A stretch of DNA of 64,000 nucleotides from the NCBI GenBank assembly GCA_040221095.1, contig JAVJVP010000008.1:186001-250000 (forward strand), read 5' to 3'. The notes below the pieces were generated by a model that saw only the letters and a program-made list of their open reading frames with translations, had not been told where the DNA came from and did no database searches. Within the stretch, counting starts at the first letter, position 1; every line of letters begins with the position of its first letter. The DNA comes from UBA1479 sp040221095. GTDB taxonomy: Bacteria; Pseudomonadota; Alphaproteobacteria; Rhodospirillales; Casp-alpha2. The position numbers and the translations under genes were made by a program. Below, piece by piece: positions 25,304 to 33,830 of this stretch.

Positions 25304-26275
25304 ATGAGCTCAGAAGCCTATCTCAACGACTTTGAGGCGTTCCGCCGCCTGCCCCACGCGATCACGCTGCTGGGCATGTCCGGCGTGGGCAAGACCATGC
25401 TGTCGACCAGCCTGCGCCGCCGCGCCGACTGGTACCACTATTCGGCCGACTACCGCATCGGCACGCGCTATCTGGCCGAACACATCCTGGACAACATCAA
25501 ATACAAGATCATGCACATGCAGGACACCTTCGTGGCCAACCTGCTGCGCTCGGATTCCATTTACATCAACCACAACATCAGCGTCGACAACCTGGACCCG
25601 GTGTCCACGTTCCTCGGCATGTACGGCGACCCGGCCGAGGGCGGCCTGGACAAGGCCACGTTCCTGAAGCGCCAGGAGCTGTACCGCTGGGGCGAGCAGG
25701 AATCCATGAAGGATACCGGCCACTTCATCGCCAAGGCCTGGGAAATCTACCGCTGCAAGGATTTCATCAACGACGCGTCGGGCAGCCTGTGCGAGATCGT
25801 CGATCTGGACGATCCCAACGATCCGGTGATCGCGGCGCTACGCGCCGATACCCTGATCCTCTACATCCGCGCCGGCAAGACCGACGAGGACGCGCTGAAG
25901 GAACGGGCCGAAAGCGATCCCAAGCCCCTGTTCTATTTTCCGTCGTTCATCGAGCAACACCTGGCCGGCCAACCCGACGACGGCAAGGGCGTCGGGCCCA
26001 AGGATTTCGCCCGCACCCTGTTCCCCGCCCTGGTTCAGGACCGCAAGCCGCGCTATGCCCGGATGGCGGACAAATACGGCTTCACCATCGACGTCGCCGA
26101 CCTGTTCGCCGACCCGCCCCAGGGCCAGTTGGTGCCCGATGCCGACAAGATTTTGTGGCGGGTGCTGGAAACCATGCGCGCGCAATCCGCCGACAACGAG
26201 GTTGCCGCGGACAATGCCACGCACTATGTGAACGCATGCCTCGCCCGCGCCGAACGCCGGGCGCTGGATTTCTAG
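25304..26275 (+). CDS. P-loop ATPase/kinase-like protein of unknown function
   Basis: A 323-residue soluble protein with a clear Walker A motif GMSGVGKT at about residues 23-30 and a small-kinase-like N-terminus (SADYRIGTRYL following). A likely second acidic strand is LCEIVDLDD, and TLILYIRAG matches a core strand. I do not recognise a named family. It may be a nucleoside or sugar kinase-like NTPase. It lies 76 bases after the NIT chemoreceptor and 82 before metA, all on the plus strand, so co-transcription is possible. Confidence 0.85.
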   Translation: MSSEAYLNDFEAFRRLPHAITLLGMSGVGKTMLSTSLRRRADWYHYSADYRIGTRYLAEHILDNIKYKIMHMQDTFVANLLRSDSIYINHNISVDNLDPVSTFLGMYGDPAEGGLDKATFLKRQELYRWGEQESMKDTGHFIAKAWEIYRCKDFINDASGSLCEIVDLDDPNDPVIAALRADTLILYIRAGKTDEDALKERAESDPKPLFYFPSFIEQHLAGQPDDGKGVGPKDFARTLFPALVQDRKPRYARMADKYGFTIDVADLFADPPQGQLVPDADKILWRVLETMRAQSADNEVAADNATHYVNACLARAERRALDF

Positions 26276-26357
26276 ACGCTCCTCCGCCGCGCCCGCGGCA
26301 CCGCCGACCAGACCCTTTTGAACACCAGAACCTGAAACCAACGCCGGACAGGCCGCC

Positions 26358-27293
26358 ATGCCCATTAAGATTCCGTCAGACCTTCCCGCCCGCACCGTCC
26401 TGGAAAAGGAAGGCGTGCCGATCATCGGCGACGATCAGGCGATGCTGCAGGATATCCGCCCGCTACGCATCGCGGTTCTGAACCTGATGCCGCTGAAGCC
26501 GAAGACGGAAACCCAACTGGCCCGCGTGCTAGGTGCGACGCCGCTGCAGATCGAGATGCATCTGCTGGCCCTGACCACGCACAAGCCGAAGACCGTCGAC
26601 GAACAGCACATGATCGACTTCTACCATCCGTGGACCGATGTCATGGACCAGAAGTACGACGGGCTGATCGTCACGGGCGCGCCCATCGAACAACTGCCGT
26701 TCGAGGACGTCCTCTACTGGGAAGAACTGTGCCGCATCTTCGATTGGTCGCGGACCAACGTGCACAGCCTGTTCAACCTGTGTTGGGGGGCGCAGGCCGC
26801 ACTCCACCATTTCTACGGCATCCCCAAATACCAGTTGTCGCACAAGGCTTTCGGCGTGTTCGAGCACCGGGTGCTGAACACCGCCTCGGAGCTGTGCCGG
26901 GGCCTGAACGACAGCCTGAACATTCCCGTATCGCGCCACACGGAAAACCATGCCGCCGACCTGAAACCCTTCCCGCAGCTGGAAATCCTCATGGCGGGGG
27001 CAGAGACGGGGATCGCCCTGGTCCACGACCACGACCTCAACCACGTCCATATGTTCAACCATTTGGAATATGATTCCGACACGCTGGACGCCGAATACCG
27101 CCGCGATGCCGAAAAGGGCGCCGACATCCAGGTCCCCGCCAACTACTACCCCGGCAACGATCCGGCCAACACCCCGGTCAACCGTTGGCGCGCCTATGCC
27201 CATATCCTGTTCGGCAACTGGATCAACATGGTCTATCAGTCGACACCGTTCGATCCGGCCGATATCGGCAAGGCCAAGCACAGCAAGGATTGA
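26358..27293 (+). CDS. metA: Homoserine O-acyltransferase MetA (acetyl-CoA type predicted)
   Basis: A 311-residue MetA-fold enzyme of the first committed step of methionine synthesis. The catalytic Cys142 (NLCWGAQ), His235 and Glu237 (MFNHLEYD) are in place. Position 111 is Glu (TGAPIEQLPF); E. coli MetA, a succinyltransferase, has Gly there, and in Bacillus MetA Glu111 marks acetyl-CoA use. It is therefore predicted to be a homoserine O-acetyltransferase. Length and C-terminus are typical. No SAM riboswitch is evident before the start. Confidence 0.95.
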   Translation: MPIKIPSDLPARTVLEKEGVPIIGDDQAMLQDIRPLRIAVLNLMPLKPKTETQLARVLGATPLQIEMHLLALTTHKPKTVDEQHMIDFYHPWTDVMDQKYDGLIVTGAPIEQLPFEDVLYWEELCRIFDWSRTNVHSLFNLCWGAQAALHHFYGIPKYQLSHKAFGVFEHRVLNTASELCRGLNDSLNIPVSRHTENHAADLKPFPQLEILMAGAETGIALVHDHDLNHVHMFNHLEYDSDTLDAEYRRDAEKGADIQVPANYYPGNDPANTPVNRWRAYAHILFGNWINMVYQSTPFDPADIGKAKHSKD

Positions 27294-27304
27294 CGCCGCC
27301 CTCT

Positions 27305-27330
27305 CCTTGGATATTGTATACAATCCAAGG
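27305..27330. promoter_or_regulatory. Palindromic GntR-like operator before the MmgE/PrpD gene
   Basis: CCTTGGAT and its complement flank the central palindrome TTGTATACAA, and the 12-mer ATTGTATACAAT (27313-27324) resembles operators of FadR-type GntR regulators. It lies 12 bases past the metA stop and 44 before the MmgE/PrpD start. The flanking 8-bp stem could alternatively form an RNA hairpin after metA, but no U-run follows. The repressor gene is not in the window. Confidence 0.5.
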
Positions 27331-27373
27331 CGACGCACGGGCCATAAGGCCCGGCCGATAGGGATGAGGCACC

Positions 27374-28774
27374 ATGAACAAGATTTCCGCAACGGACCAG
27401 CGCGCATTGTTGACGCGTCTTGCCGAACGTATCGCGCAGTACGACCCCAGGGTGATTTCCGAAAAGGGCCTATGGCTTATTAAACTGGGGATCACCGACA
27501 CGGTCGGCGTGACCCTGGCGGGCCTGCCCGAAGACTGCACGCAGATCGCCCTTCGCACGCCGGGCATCGCCACGGCGCCCGGATCGGCCCTGGTGTTCGG
27601 CACCCGGCGGCGGACCAGCGCCCTGGACGCCGCCTTCATCAACGGCATCGCGTCGCATGCCCTGGATTTCGACGATTTCTCGTCCGTGTTCGGCGGCCAT
27701 CAGTCCGTGCCGCTGGTCACCCCCCTGTTCGCGCTGGCCGAGGACCGGGGGCTTTCGGGGCAAAACCTGATCACCGCCTATGCCGTGGGTCTGGAGGCGG
27801 AAATGCGCCTGGCCCGCGCCGTTCACCCCCATCATTACGACAAGGGCTGGCACCCGACCGCGACGCTGGGCATTTTCGGCACCGTCGCCGGGGCGGCGCG
27901 GCTGCTCGGCCTGTCCACCGAGAAAACGGCCATGGCGCTGGCCATGGCGGCCTCCCTGGCCAGCGGCCTTAAGGCCAATTTCGGCACCATGACCAAGCCG
28001 CTGCATGTCGGCCATTCGGCCCGGTCCGGCGTGCTGGCCGTGCTGCTGGCCGAACAGGGCCATGACGCCAATCCGGGGGCCATGGAGCACCACCAAGGCT
28101 TCTTCGAGGTGTTCAACGGCGCCGGCACCTACGCCGCCGAGCGCCTGCTGGAGGGCTGGGACAGCGGCCCCTGGGAGATCGAGGCCGAAGACCTGGCGAT
28201 CAAGCAGTTCCCCTGCTGCGGCTCGACCCACCAATGCATCACCGCCATGCAGCGCCTGGCCGGCAAACACGACATCCCGGCCGAGGCCGTGGCGGGCATC
28301 GAGATCATGCCGCACCAGCGGCGCCTCAGGCACACCAACACGCCCCTGCCCGACAGCGAACTGGAGGCCAAATTCTCGGTCCAGTACGCCGTCGCGCGCA
28401 CGCTTTTGGACGGCACGGTGCGGCTGAAGGATTTCGAGGGCGACGCCTTCCGCGAGGATGCGGTCAGGCGCCTGCTTGCCGTCACCACCGCGCGGCCCCA
28501 TCCGGACCTGGACGGCGACGACAAGGACAATTGGGGGGCCGAGGTCATCGTCACCCTGAAGGACGGGCGCAAGCTCACGGAAACCGTCTCAAACCTGATC
28601 GGCCGCAGCGGTGACAACACCATGACGCGGGACGATCTGTGGGAGAAATTCGCGGATTGCGCCGGGCGGGCCCTGCCCGCAGACCGCCTGCGCCCGCTGT
28701 TCGACGGCCTGATGTCCCTGGAAACGGCGGACAGCATTCCGGGCCTGGTCAAACTCATGGAAACGGACGCTTAA
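27374..28774 (+). CDS. MmgE/PrpD-family protein
   Basis: A 466-residue member of the family that includes 2-methylcitrate dehydratase and cis-aconitate decarboxylase. Family blocks are visible: INGIASHALDFDDF, HPTATLGIFGTVAGAARLLG, TKPLHVGHSARSG and the CCGSTHQ stretch. Many members act on hydroxy-tricarboxylates or related acids; the substrate cannot be assigned. No prpB/prpC genes adjoin it. A GntR-like palindrome sits upstream, consistent with substrate-induced control. Confidence 0.88.
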   Translation: MNKISATDQRALLTRLAERIAQYDPRVISEKGLWLIKLGITDTVGVTLAGLPEDCTQIALRTPGIATAPGSALVFGTRRRTSALDAAFINGIASHALDFDDFSSVFGGHQSVPLVTPLFALAEDRGLSGQNLITAYAVGLEAEMRLARAVHPHHYDKGWHPTATLGIFGTVAGAARLLGLSTEKTAMALAMAASLASGLKANFGTMTKPLHVGHSARSGVLAVLLAEQGHDANPGAMEHHQGFFEVFNGAGTYAAERLLEGWDSGPWEIEAEDLAIKQFPCCGSTHQCITAMQRLAGKHDIPAEAVAGIEIMPHQRRLRHTNTPLPDSELEAKFSVQYAVARTLLDGTVRLKDFEGDAFREDAVRRLLAVTTARPHPDLDGDDKDNWGAEVIVTLKDGRKLTETVSNLIGRSGDNTMTRDDLWEKFADCAGRALPADRLRPLFDGLMSLETADSIPGLVKLMETDA

Positions 28775-29038
28775 CGCCGGCTCGGCCCGCTTTCGGCGGT
28801 TGCAACATTCGATTACAAAATTGTGAATTCTGCCCCTTGTTCGCAGGTGCAAACTGGCGCAATCTGCGCGCGGCGGGAACCAACGAAGATCACATGCCGA
28901 CGGCGTTCCCGTACTGACCGCGGCGCCGGGGTGTGCGCCTTATTTATGCGCTATTTACGCGCTTTCGTACCCGTGCGGCCCGGTTGCGCCGCGTGTTGAG
29001 GCTTGGTCACGTTACCGCTCTTGGGTGCCTGAAATAAG

Positions 29039-31666
29039 ATGAAGAACGTCCTCGCGGCAGCCCTGGTTGCCGCCGTCCTGCACGGATTGGCCTGGGCCAC
29101 GACCCTGGAAACGGCCGCGCTGCCCGATGTGACGGGCAAAGTGCAGTCCATGTCCTTCAACATCGGCGCCCCCCGCGAGGTCTGGTTCGGGCGGTCGGCA
29201 AGCCTGCGCGAACTGGCCCATGCCCTGGACGTCATCAAGCCCGTGTCCCGGTCCGTGCGCACCTATACGGTCAGCGGCATCCAGGCCCAGGTCCCCGCAC
29301 TTGCCAAGGAGCGCGGGGTCGAGGTCATGCTCGGCATATGGCTGGGCCGCGACGAAGCCTCCAACCGGCGGGAGATCGAGACCGCGATTTCCCTCGTTCG
29401 CAAGCATTCCAACATCCGCGCCGTGTTCGTCGGCAACGAAACGCTGCTGCGCGAGGACATGTCGCTTGAGGATCTGATCACCATCATCCGCGAGGTGCGC
29501 ACCCGCGTCCCCGTGCCGGTCACCACCGGGGAAACCTGGGACCGCTGGCTTTCCCACCCTGATCTGGTCGACGAGGTCGATTTCATGTCGATCCACGTGC
29601 TGCCGTACTGGGAAGCCGTCGGCGCGCAGAATGCCGTTTCCTATGCCTTTCAGCGCTACCGCGAGGTGCTCGACACATTCCCCGACAAAGAGGCGATCAT
29701 CGCCGAATTCGGCTGGCCGTCGCGCGGGTACCGCAACCGCGATGCCGGCCCCGACCCGATGACCCAGGCCACCATCATCCGCCAGTTCATCTCCGAGGCG
29801 TCGCGCCATGGCATCGGCTACAACCTGATGGAAGCCTTCGACCAGCCGTGGAAGACCATGGAAGGAAGCGTCGGCCCCTATTGGGGCGTGTTCGATCATG
29901 ACGGCAACGCCAAGTTCTCGCTGGCCGGTGCCGTCGAACAGCCCGAACAATGGCGGCGCGGCATCCTGGCCCTGATCCTGGGCGCCGTGATGACCGTGCT
30001 GTGGCTGATGACGCGGCGGCCGACCTTCGGCCATGCGATGGCCATGGCGATCGCCGCCAATGCCCTGGCCGCCGCCGTCGCCGTGGCGCTGCTCTACCCC
30101 TTCGAGAACTACCTGAACGTGGGGTCGGCCATCGCCTGGGGTCTCGGCATGGTGCTGATGCTGCCGCTGACCCTGGTCACCCTGGGCAAGCTGGACGAGG
30201 TCGCTGAAGTCACCCTGGGCCCCCGGCCCAAGCGTCTGTGGCGCGCGGAAGACGCCCCCGCCGACGCCCCCCTGCCCAAGGTATCGATCCAGATCCCCGC
30301 CTACCGGGAAAACCCGGACATGCTGATCGAGACCCTGAATTCCTGCGCCGCCCTCGACTATCCCGACTTCGAGGTCCTGGTGATCATCAACAATACGGCC
30401 GACGAAACCCTGTGGCGGCCCGTGCAGGCCCATTGCGTGAAGCTGGGCCGGCACTTCAAATTCCTCAACTTCCCCAAGGTCGAAGGGTTCAAGGCGGGTG
30501 CCCTGACCGCCGCCATGCCCCATGTCGCCGCGGATGCGGAGATCCTTGCCGTGCTCGACGCCGACTACGTGGTCGATCCCAAATGGCTGCGCGACCTTGC
30601 CCCCGCCTTCGCCGACCCCAAGGTGGCGATGGTGCAGGCCCCCCAGGACCATCGCGACGGCGAACGTGCGTTGCTGGCACGCTGCATGAACGCCGAATAC
30701 ACGGGCTTTTTCGACATCGGCATGGTTCAGCGCAACGAGGCCGACGCGATCATCGCCCACGGCACCATGCTGCTGGTCCGCCGCGCCGCCTTCGAAGCCG
30801 TCGGCGGCTGGTCGCCCGACACCATCACCGAGGACACAGAACTGGGCCTGCGCCTGTTCGAGGCGGGATACCATGCCCATTACACGCGCCGGCGTTACGG
30901 CTGGGGCCTGCTGCCGGACACTTACCGTGCGTTCAAGACCCAGCGCCACCGCTGGGCCTACGGCGCAGTGCAAATCTTCCGCAAGCACTGGCGCCACATG
31001 CTGCCGGGGGCCAAGACCCTGACCCGGGGCCAGAAGGTTCATTACATCACCGGCTGGCTGCATTGGCTGTCGGATGCGGTGGGGGCGCTTGCCGCCGTGG
31101 TCAATTTGGCCTGGGTTCCTTTCATTTTGTTCGTCGGCGTGATGCTGCCGCCGATCCCCTTCACCCTGCCGATCCTGGCGGCGTTCGCGGCCGGCCTGCT
31201 GCATTGCGTGCTGCTTTACATGGCGCGGGTCAAGATCGGCCCGGCCCGCATCGCCGGCGCCGCCCTGGCGGCGGCCAGCCTGCAGTGGACCGTCGCGCGG
31301 GCCATCTATGACGGCATCAAGGTCCCGGATCTGCCGTTCCGCGTCACCCAGAAAGGCAAAGCCCAAAAGGCCAATGCCCCGGACGTCAAGGCCGCCCCCC
31401 TGTCGCCCGTGCGCGCGGAGACCCGCATCGGCCTGGCCCTGATGGCCAGTTCAGCCGCCCTGTTCGCGGTCAATACGACGGGGATCGTCGAACTCTATCT
31501 GTTCGCGGGCACCCTGCTGGTGCAAAGCCTGCCGTTCCTGGCGGCGACCGCCATGTTCACCCTGGAGCGCCGGGACGCCGACCGTCTGGCCCGCGGTAAG
31601 GCCGCCATCGGCGCCCGCGGCCCGGCCATGGACGTGGGCGGAACCGCCGATCAGGCGGCCGCATAA
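29039..31666 (+). CDS. GH17-GT2 fusion beta-glucan enzyme (NdvB-like)
   Basis: An 875-residue membrane enzyme. After a hydrophobic leader, residues ~35-310 form a glycoside hydrolase family 17 domain; its likely acid/base Glu134 (FVGNET) and nucleophile Glu223 (IAEFGWPS) are present. Transmembrane helices surround a family 2 glycosyltransferase (about 415-670) with PAYRENPDM, LDADY, ITEDTELGLRLFEAGY and the processive QRHRW. This layout matches NdvB/NdvC-type proteins of Pseudomonas and Bradyrhizobium, which make or rearrange beta-1,3/1,6 glucans. The product is probably a periplasmic or extracellular glucan. Confidence 0.9.
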   Translation: MKNVLAAALVAAVLHGLAWATTLETAALPDVTGKVQSMSFNIGAPREVWFGRSASLRELAHALDVIKPVSRSVRTYTVSGIQAQVPALAKERGVEVMLGIWLGRDEASNRREIETAISLVRKHSNIRAVFVGNETLLREDMSLEDLITIIREVRTRVPVPVTTGETWDRWLSHPDLVDEVDFMSIHVLPYWEAVGAQNAVSYAFQRYREVLDTFPDKEAIIAEFGWPSRGYRNRDAGPDPMTQATIIRQFISEASRHGIGYNLMEAFDQPWKTMEGSVGPYWGVFDHDGNAKFSLAGAVEQPEQWRRGILALILGAVMTVLWLMTRRPTFGHAMAMAIAANALAAAVAVALLYPFENYLNVGSAIAWGLGMVLMLPLTLVTLGKLDEVAEVTLGPRPKRLWRAEDAPADAPLPKVSIQIPAYRENPDMLIETLNSCAALDYPDFEVLVIINNTADETLWRPVQAHCVKLGRHFKFLNFPKVEGFKAGALTAAMPHVAADAEILAVLDADYVVDPKWLRDLAPAFADPKVAMVQAPQDHRDGERALLARCMNAEYTGFFDIGMVQRNEADAIIAHGTMLLVRRAAFEAVGGWSPDTITEDTELGLRLFEAGYHAHYTRRRYGWGLLPDTYRAFKTQRHRWAYGAVQIFRKHWRHMLPGAKTLTRGQKVHYITGWLHWLSDAVGALAAVVNLAWVPFILFVGVMLPPIPFTLPILAAFAAGLLHCVLLYMARVKIGPARIAGAALAAASLQWTVARAIYDGIKVPDLPFRVTQKGKAQKANAPDVKAAPLSPVRAETRIGLALMASSAALFAVNTTGIVELYLFAGTLLVQSLPFLAATAMFTLERRDADRLARGKAAIGARGPAMDVGGTADQAAA

Positions 31667-32149
31667 AACTTTCATAACTGCCCGCATGCCCCGGCAATCC
31701 GGGCCTTACTGCGGCCCGACACCCGGCCTGACCGACGTTTTCCCGGGCGGCCGGTTGATCCACCCTGTCCCGGCTGTTACCCTTGCGTCATTGCCCATGG
31801 GCGGCATGCTGGCTTTTGCCTGAGAACGCAAAGGCCGGTTGGGCATGAAAACCTGCTGTCCAGGCGGTGGGCGCGTCGGGGCCGCACCGGTCCCGCTACC
31901 CCTTCGGGGTGGGTAACGACAATAGGAAAACGCGTCTTTCGGATCACCCGCCGCGATCACGCGAACCGGGCTCTGGGTCCTTTCGACCGCCAAATAAAAC
32001 CAGATCTCTTCGGTACGGCCGGGCCTTGTCGCCCCGAATAGCGCCGTTCCGTCGATCCACCCGTGCGGGCCTTAACCGGTCCGCCTGTTGCTGTGCGCCG
32101 TCGGTTTTCCGGCGGCCGGGGAGCAATTACCACGCCTTGGAGGGCCGCA
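31667..32149 (+). promoter_or_regulatory. Gene-free 483-base leader region of the glycine betaine genes, with hairpins
   Basis: No protein gene is seen. A 9-bp stem (GGCTTTTGC/GCAAAGGCC, one G-U) with an eight-base loop lies at 31811-31836, and an ACCCC/GGGGT hairpin at 31898-31910. Read on the minus strand, TTCTCAGGCAAAAG and CCGAAGGGGTA resemble the 3' half and core of a glycine aptamer, but that strand has no gene to control and the first half of the aptamer is missing. It may be a structured 5' leader, a small RNA, or chance. Confidence 0.4.
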
Positions 32150-32956
32150 ATGGACGATATCAATCAAGAGCAACAAGATTTCGGTGACAATCCGCTGGAA
32201 ACCCGGAGAACCGACCACTACCAGCGGGAATATGTCCAAACCTTCGTGGAAAAATGGGACGAACTGATTGACTGGGACGCCCGCGCGGAAAGCGAAGGCC
32301 AGTTCTTCATCGACATTCTGAAGGCCCGCGGCAAGCACCGCGTCCTCGACGCCGCCACGGGCACGGGTTTCCATTCCGTGCAGCTGCTGAAGGCCGGGTT
32401 CGACGTGACCAGCGCCGACGGCAACGCGGAGATGCTGACCAAGGCATTCGAGAACGCGCGTGAACGCAATCTTGTCCTGCACACGGCCCATGCCGATTGG
32501 CGTTGGCTGAACAAGGACGTACACGGCAAGTTCGACGCCATCATCTGTCTGGGCAACTCATTCACCCATCTGTTCGACGAAAACGACCGGCGCCGCGCCC
32601 TCGCCGAATTCTACGCCGCCCTGAAATGGGACGGCATCCTGATCCTCGATCAGCGCAACTACGACGGCATGCTCGATCACGGCTTCTCGTCGAAGCACAA
32701 ATATTATTATTGCGGCGATCAGGTAACGGCCGAACCGGAGCATGTGGACGATGGCCTGGCCCGGTTCTGCTACTCGTTCCCCGACGGCTCGCAGTTTCAC
32801 CTGAACATGTTTCCCCTGCGCAAGGCCTATACGCGCAAGCTTCTGACAGACGTCGGGTTCCAGAAGATTAAGACCTATGGCGATTTCCAGGAAACCTATC
32901 AGGAAAACGACCCGGACTTTTTCATCCACGTGGCGGAGAAGAATTATCATGAGTAG
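32150..32956 (+). CDS. gsmt: Glycine/sarcosine N-methyltransferase
   Basis: A 268-residue SAM-dependent methyltransferase from ATG 32150 behind GGAGGG. The SAM motif is VLDAATGTGFHSVQLLKAGF. YREYVQTFVEKWDELIDWDAR-like N-terminal and FKYYY/CYSFPDG segments match GSMT enzymes, which methylate glycine to sarcosine and dimethylglycine. It overlaps the next gene by 8 bases (ATGAGTAG), so the pair forms one unit making glycine betaine. The longer frame to 32063 would read through the leader and is rejected. Confidence 0.9.
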   Translation: MDDINQEQQDFGDNPLETRRTDHYQREYVQTFVEKWDELIDWDARAESEGQFFIDILKARGKHRVLDAATGTGFHSVQLLKAGFDVTSADGNAEMLTKAFENARERNLVLHTAHADWRWLNKDVHGKFDAIICLGNSFTHLFDENDRRRALAEFYAALKWDGILILDQRNYDGMLDHGFSSKHKYYYCGDQVTAEPEHVDDGLARFCYSFPDGSQFHLNMFPLRKAYTRKLLTDVGFQKIKTYGDFQETYQENDPDFFIHVAEKNYHE

Positions 32957-33788
32957 GCGCTCGCAGGCGGTCCAGAAGGCCGAGGAATATTACGATTCAT
33001 CGGAGGCCGACGCCTTCTACCAGAACGTCTGGGGCGGCGAGGACATCCACATCGGCATCTACACCACCCCCGACGAGGACATCGCCCAGGCCAGCCGGCG
33101 CACGGTCGAAACCATGGCCCTGCAGGTCTCGGGTCTGGGCCGGAAGACACGCGTCATCGACCTGGGTGCGGGATACGGCGGCTCCGCCCGTTATCTGGCG
33201 GACGCCTACGGCTGCCGCGTGACCTGCCTGAACCTGAGCGAAACCCAGAACGACCTGAACCGCGACAAGAACGCGGAAACGGGCCTGGACGGCCTGATCG
33301 ACGTGATTCACGGCTCGTTCGAGGACATCCCCGCCGAAGACGCCTCCATCGACCTTGTCTGGTCGCAGGACGCCATTCTTCATTCCGGCGACCGGCCCCG
33401 TGTTCTTGATGAGATTTCCAGGGTCCTGGCTCCCGGCGGGCACGTGATCTTCACCGACCCCATGCAGGCCGACGATGTGCCCGAGGGCGTGCTGCAGCCC
33501 ATCCTGGACCGCATTCATCTGTCCACCCTGGGGTCGTTCGCGTTCTACCGGGCGGAATTCGCCAAGCGCGGCCTCATCGAGGTGCAAATGTCACCCATGC
33601 TGAGCCAGCTTCGCACCCATTACTTCCGGGTCGGCGAGGATCTGAAAAGCCGCTATGACGAAATCGTCCGCCTGTCGGGAAAGTCCTACGTCGACAACAT
33701 GCTGCGCGGGCTCGACCATTGGGTCGACGGCGCCGACAAGGGCTATCTTGCCTGGGGCATCCTTCACTTCAAGAAGGGGAGAGCATGA
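32949..33788 (+). CDS. sdmt: Sarcosine/dimethylglycine N-methyltransferase
   Basis: A 279-residue SAM-dependent methyltransferase. The SAM site is VIDLGAGYGGSARYLA, with LNLSETQNDLNR and the family-typical WSQDAILHSGDR near the active site. Members convert sarcosine and dimethylglycine to glycine betaine, the osmoprotectant. ATG 32949 overlaps the preceding GSMT gene by 8 bases, so translation is probably coupled. The gene is convergent with the hybrid kinase, 42 bases away. Confidence 0.92.
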   Translation: MSRRSQAVQKAEEYYDSSEADAFYQNVWGGEDIHIGIYTTPDEDIAQASRRTVETMALQVSGLGRKTRVIDLGAGYGGSARYLADAYGCRVTCLNLSETQNDLNRDKNAETGLDGLIDVIHGSFEDIPAEDASIDLVWSQDAILHSGDRPRVLDEISRVLAPGGHVIFTDPMQADDVPEGVLQPILDRIHLSTLGSFAFYRAEFAKRGLIEVQMSPMLSQLRTHYFRVGEDLKSRYDEIVRLSGKSYVDNMLRGLDHWVDGADKGYLAWGILHFKKGRA

Positions 33789-33830
33789 AGAAGGGATGAG
33801 CACGGTCCGCCACGGCGAAGCCGGGGCGGC

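Noticed and set aside
29012..31366. 784-codon minus-strand frame
   Set aside because: Antisense to the GH17-GT2 gene, whose domains are unmistakable; this frame has no recognisable domain.
31667..32149. RNase P, 6S, tmRNA or SRP RNA
   Set aside because: None of the conserved signature blocks of these RNAs (for example GAGGAAAGTCCGGGC for RNase P) were found on either strand.
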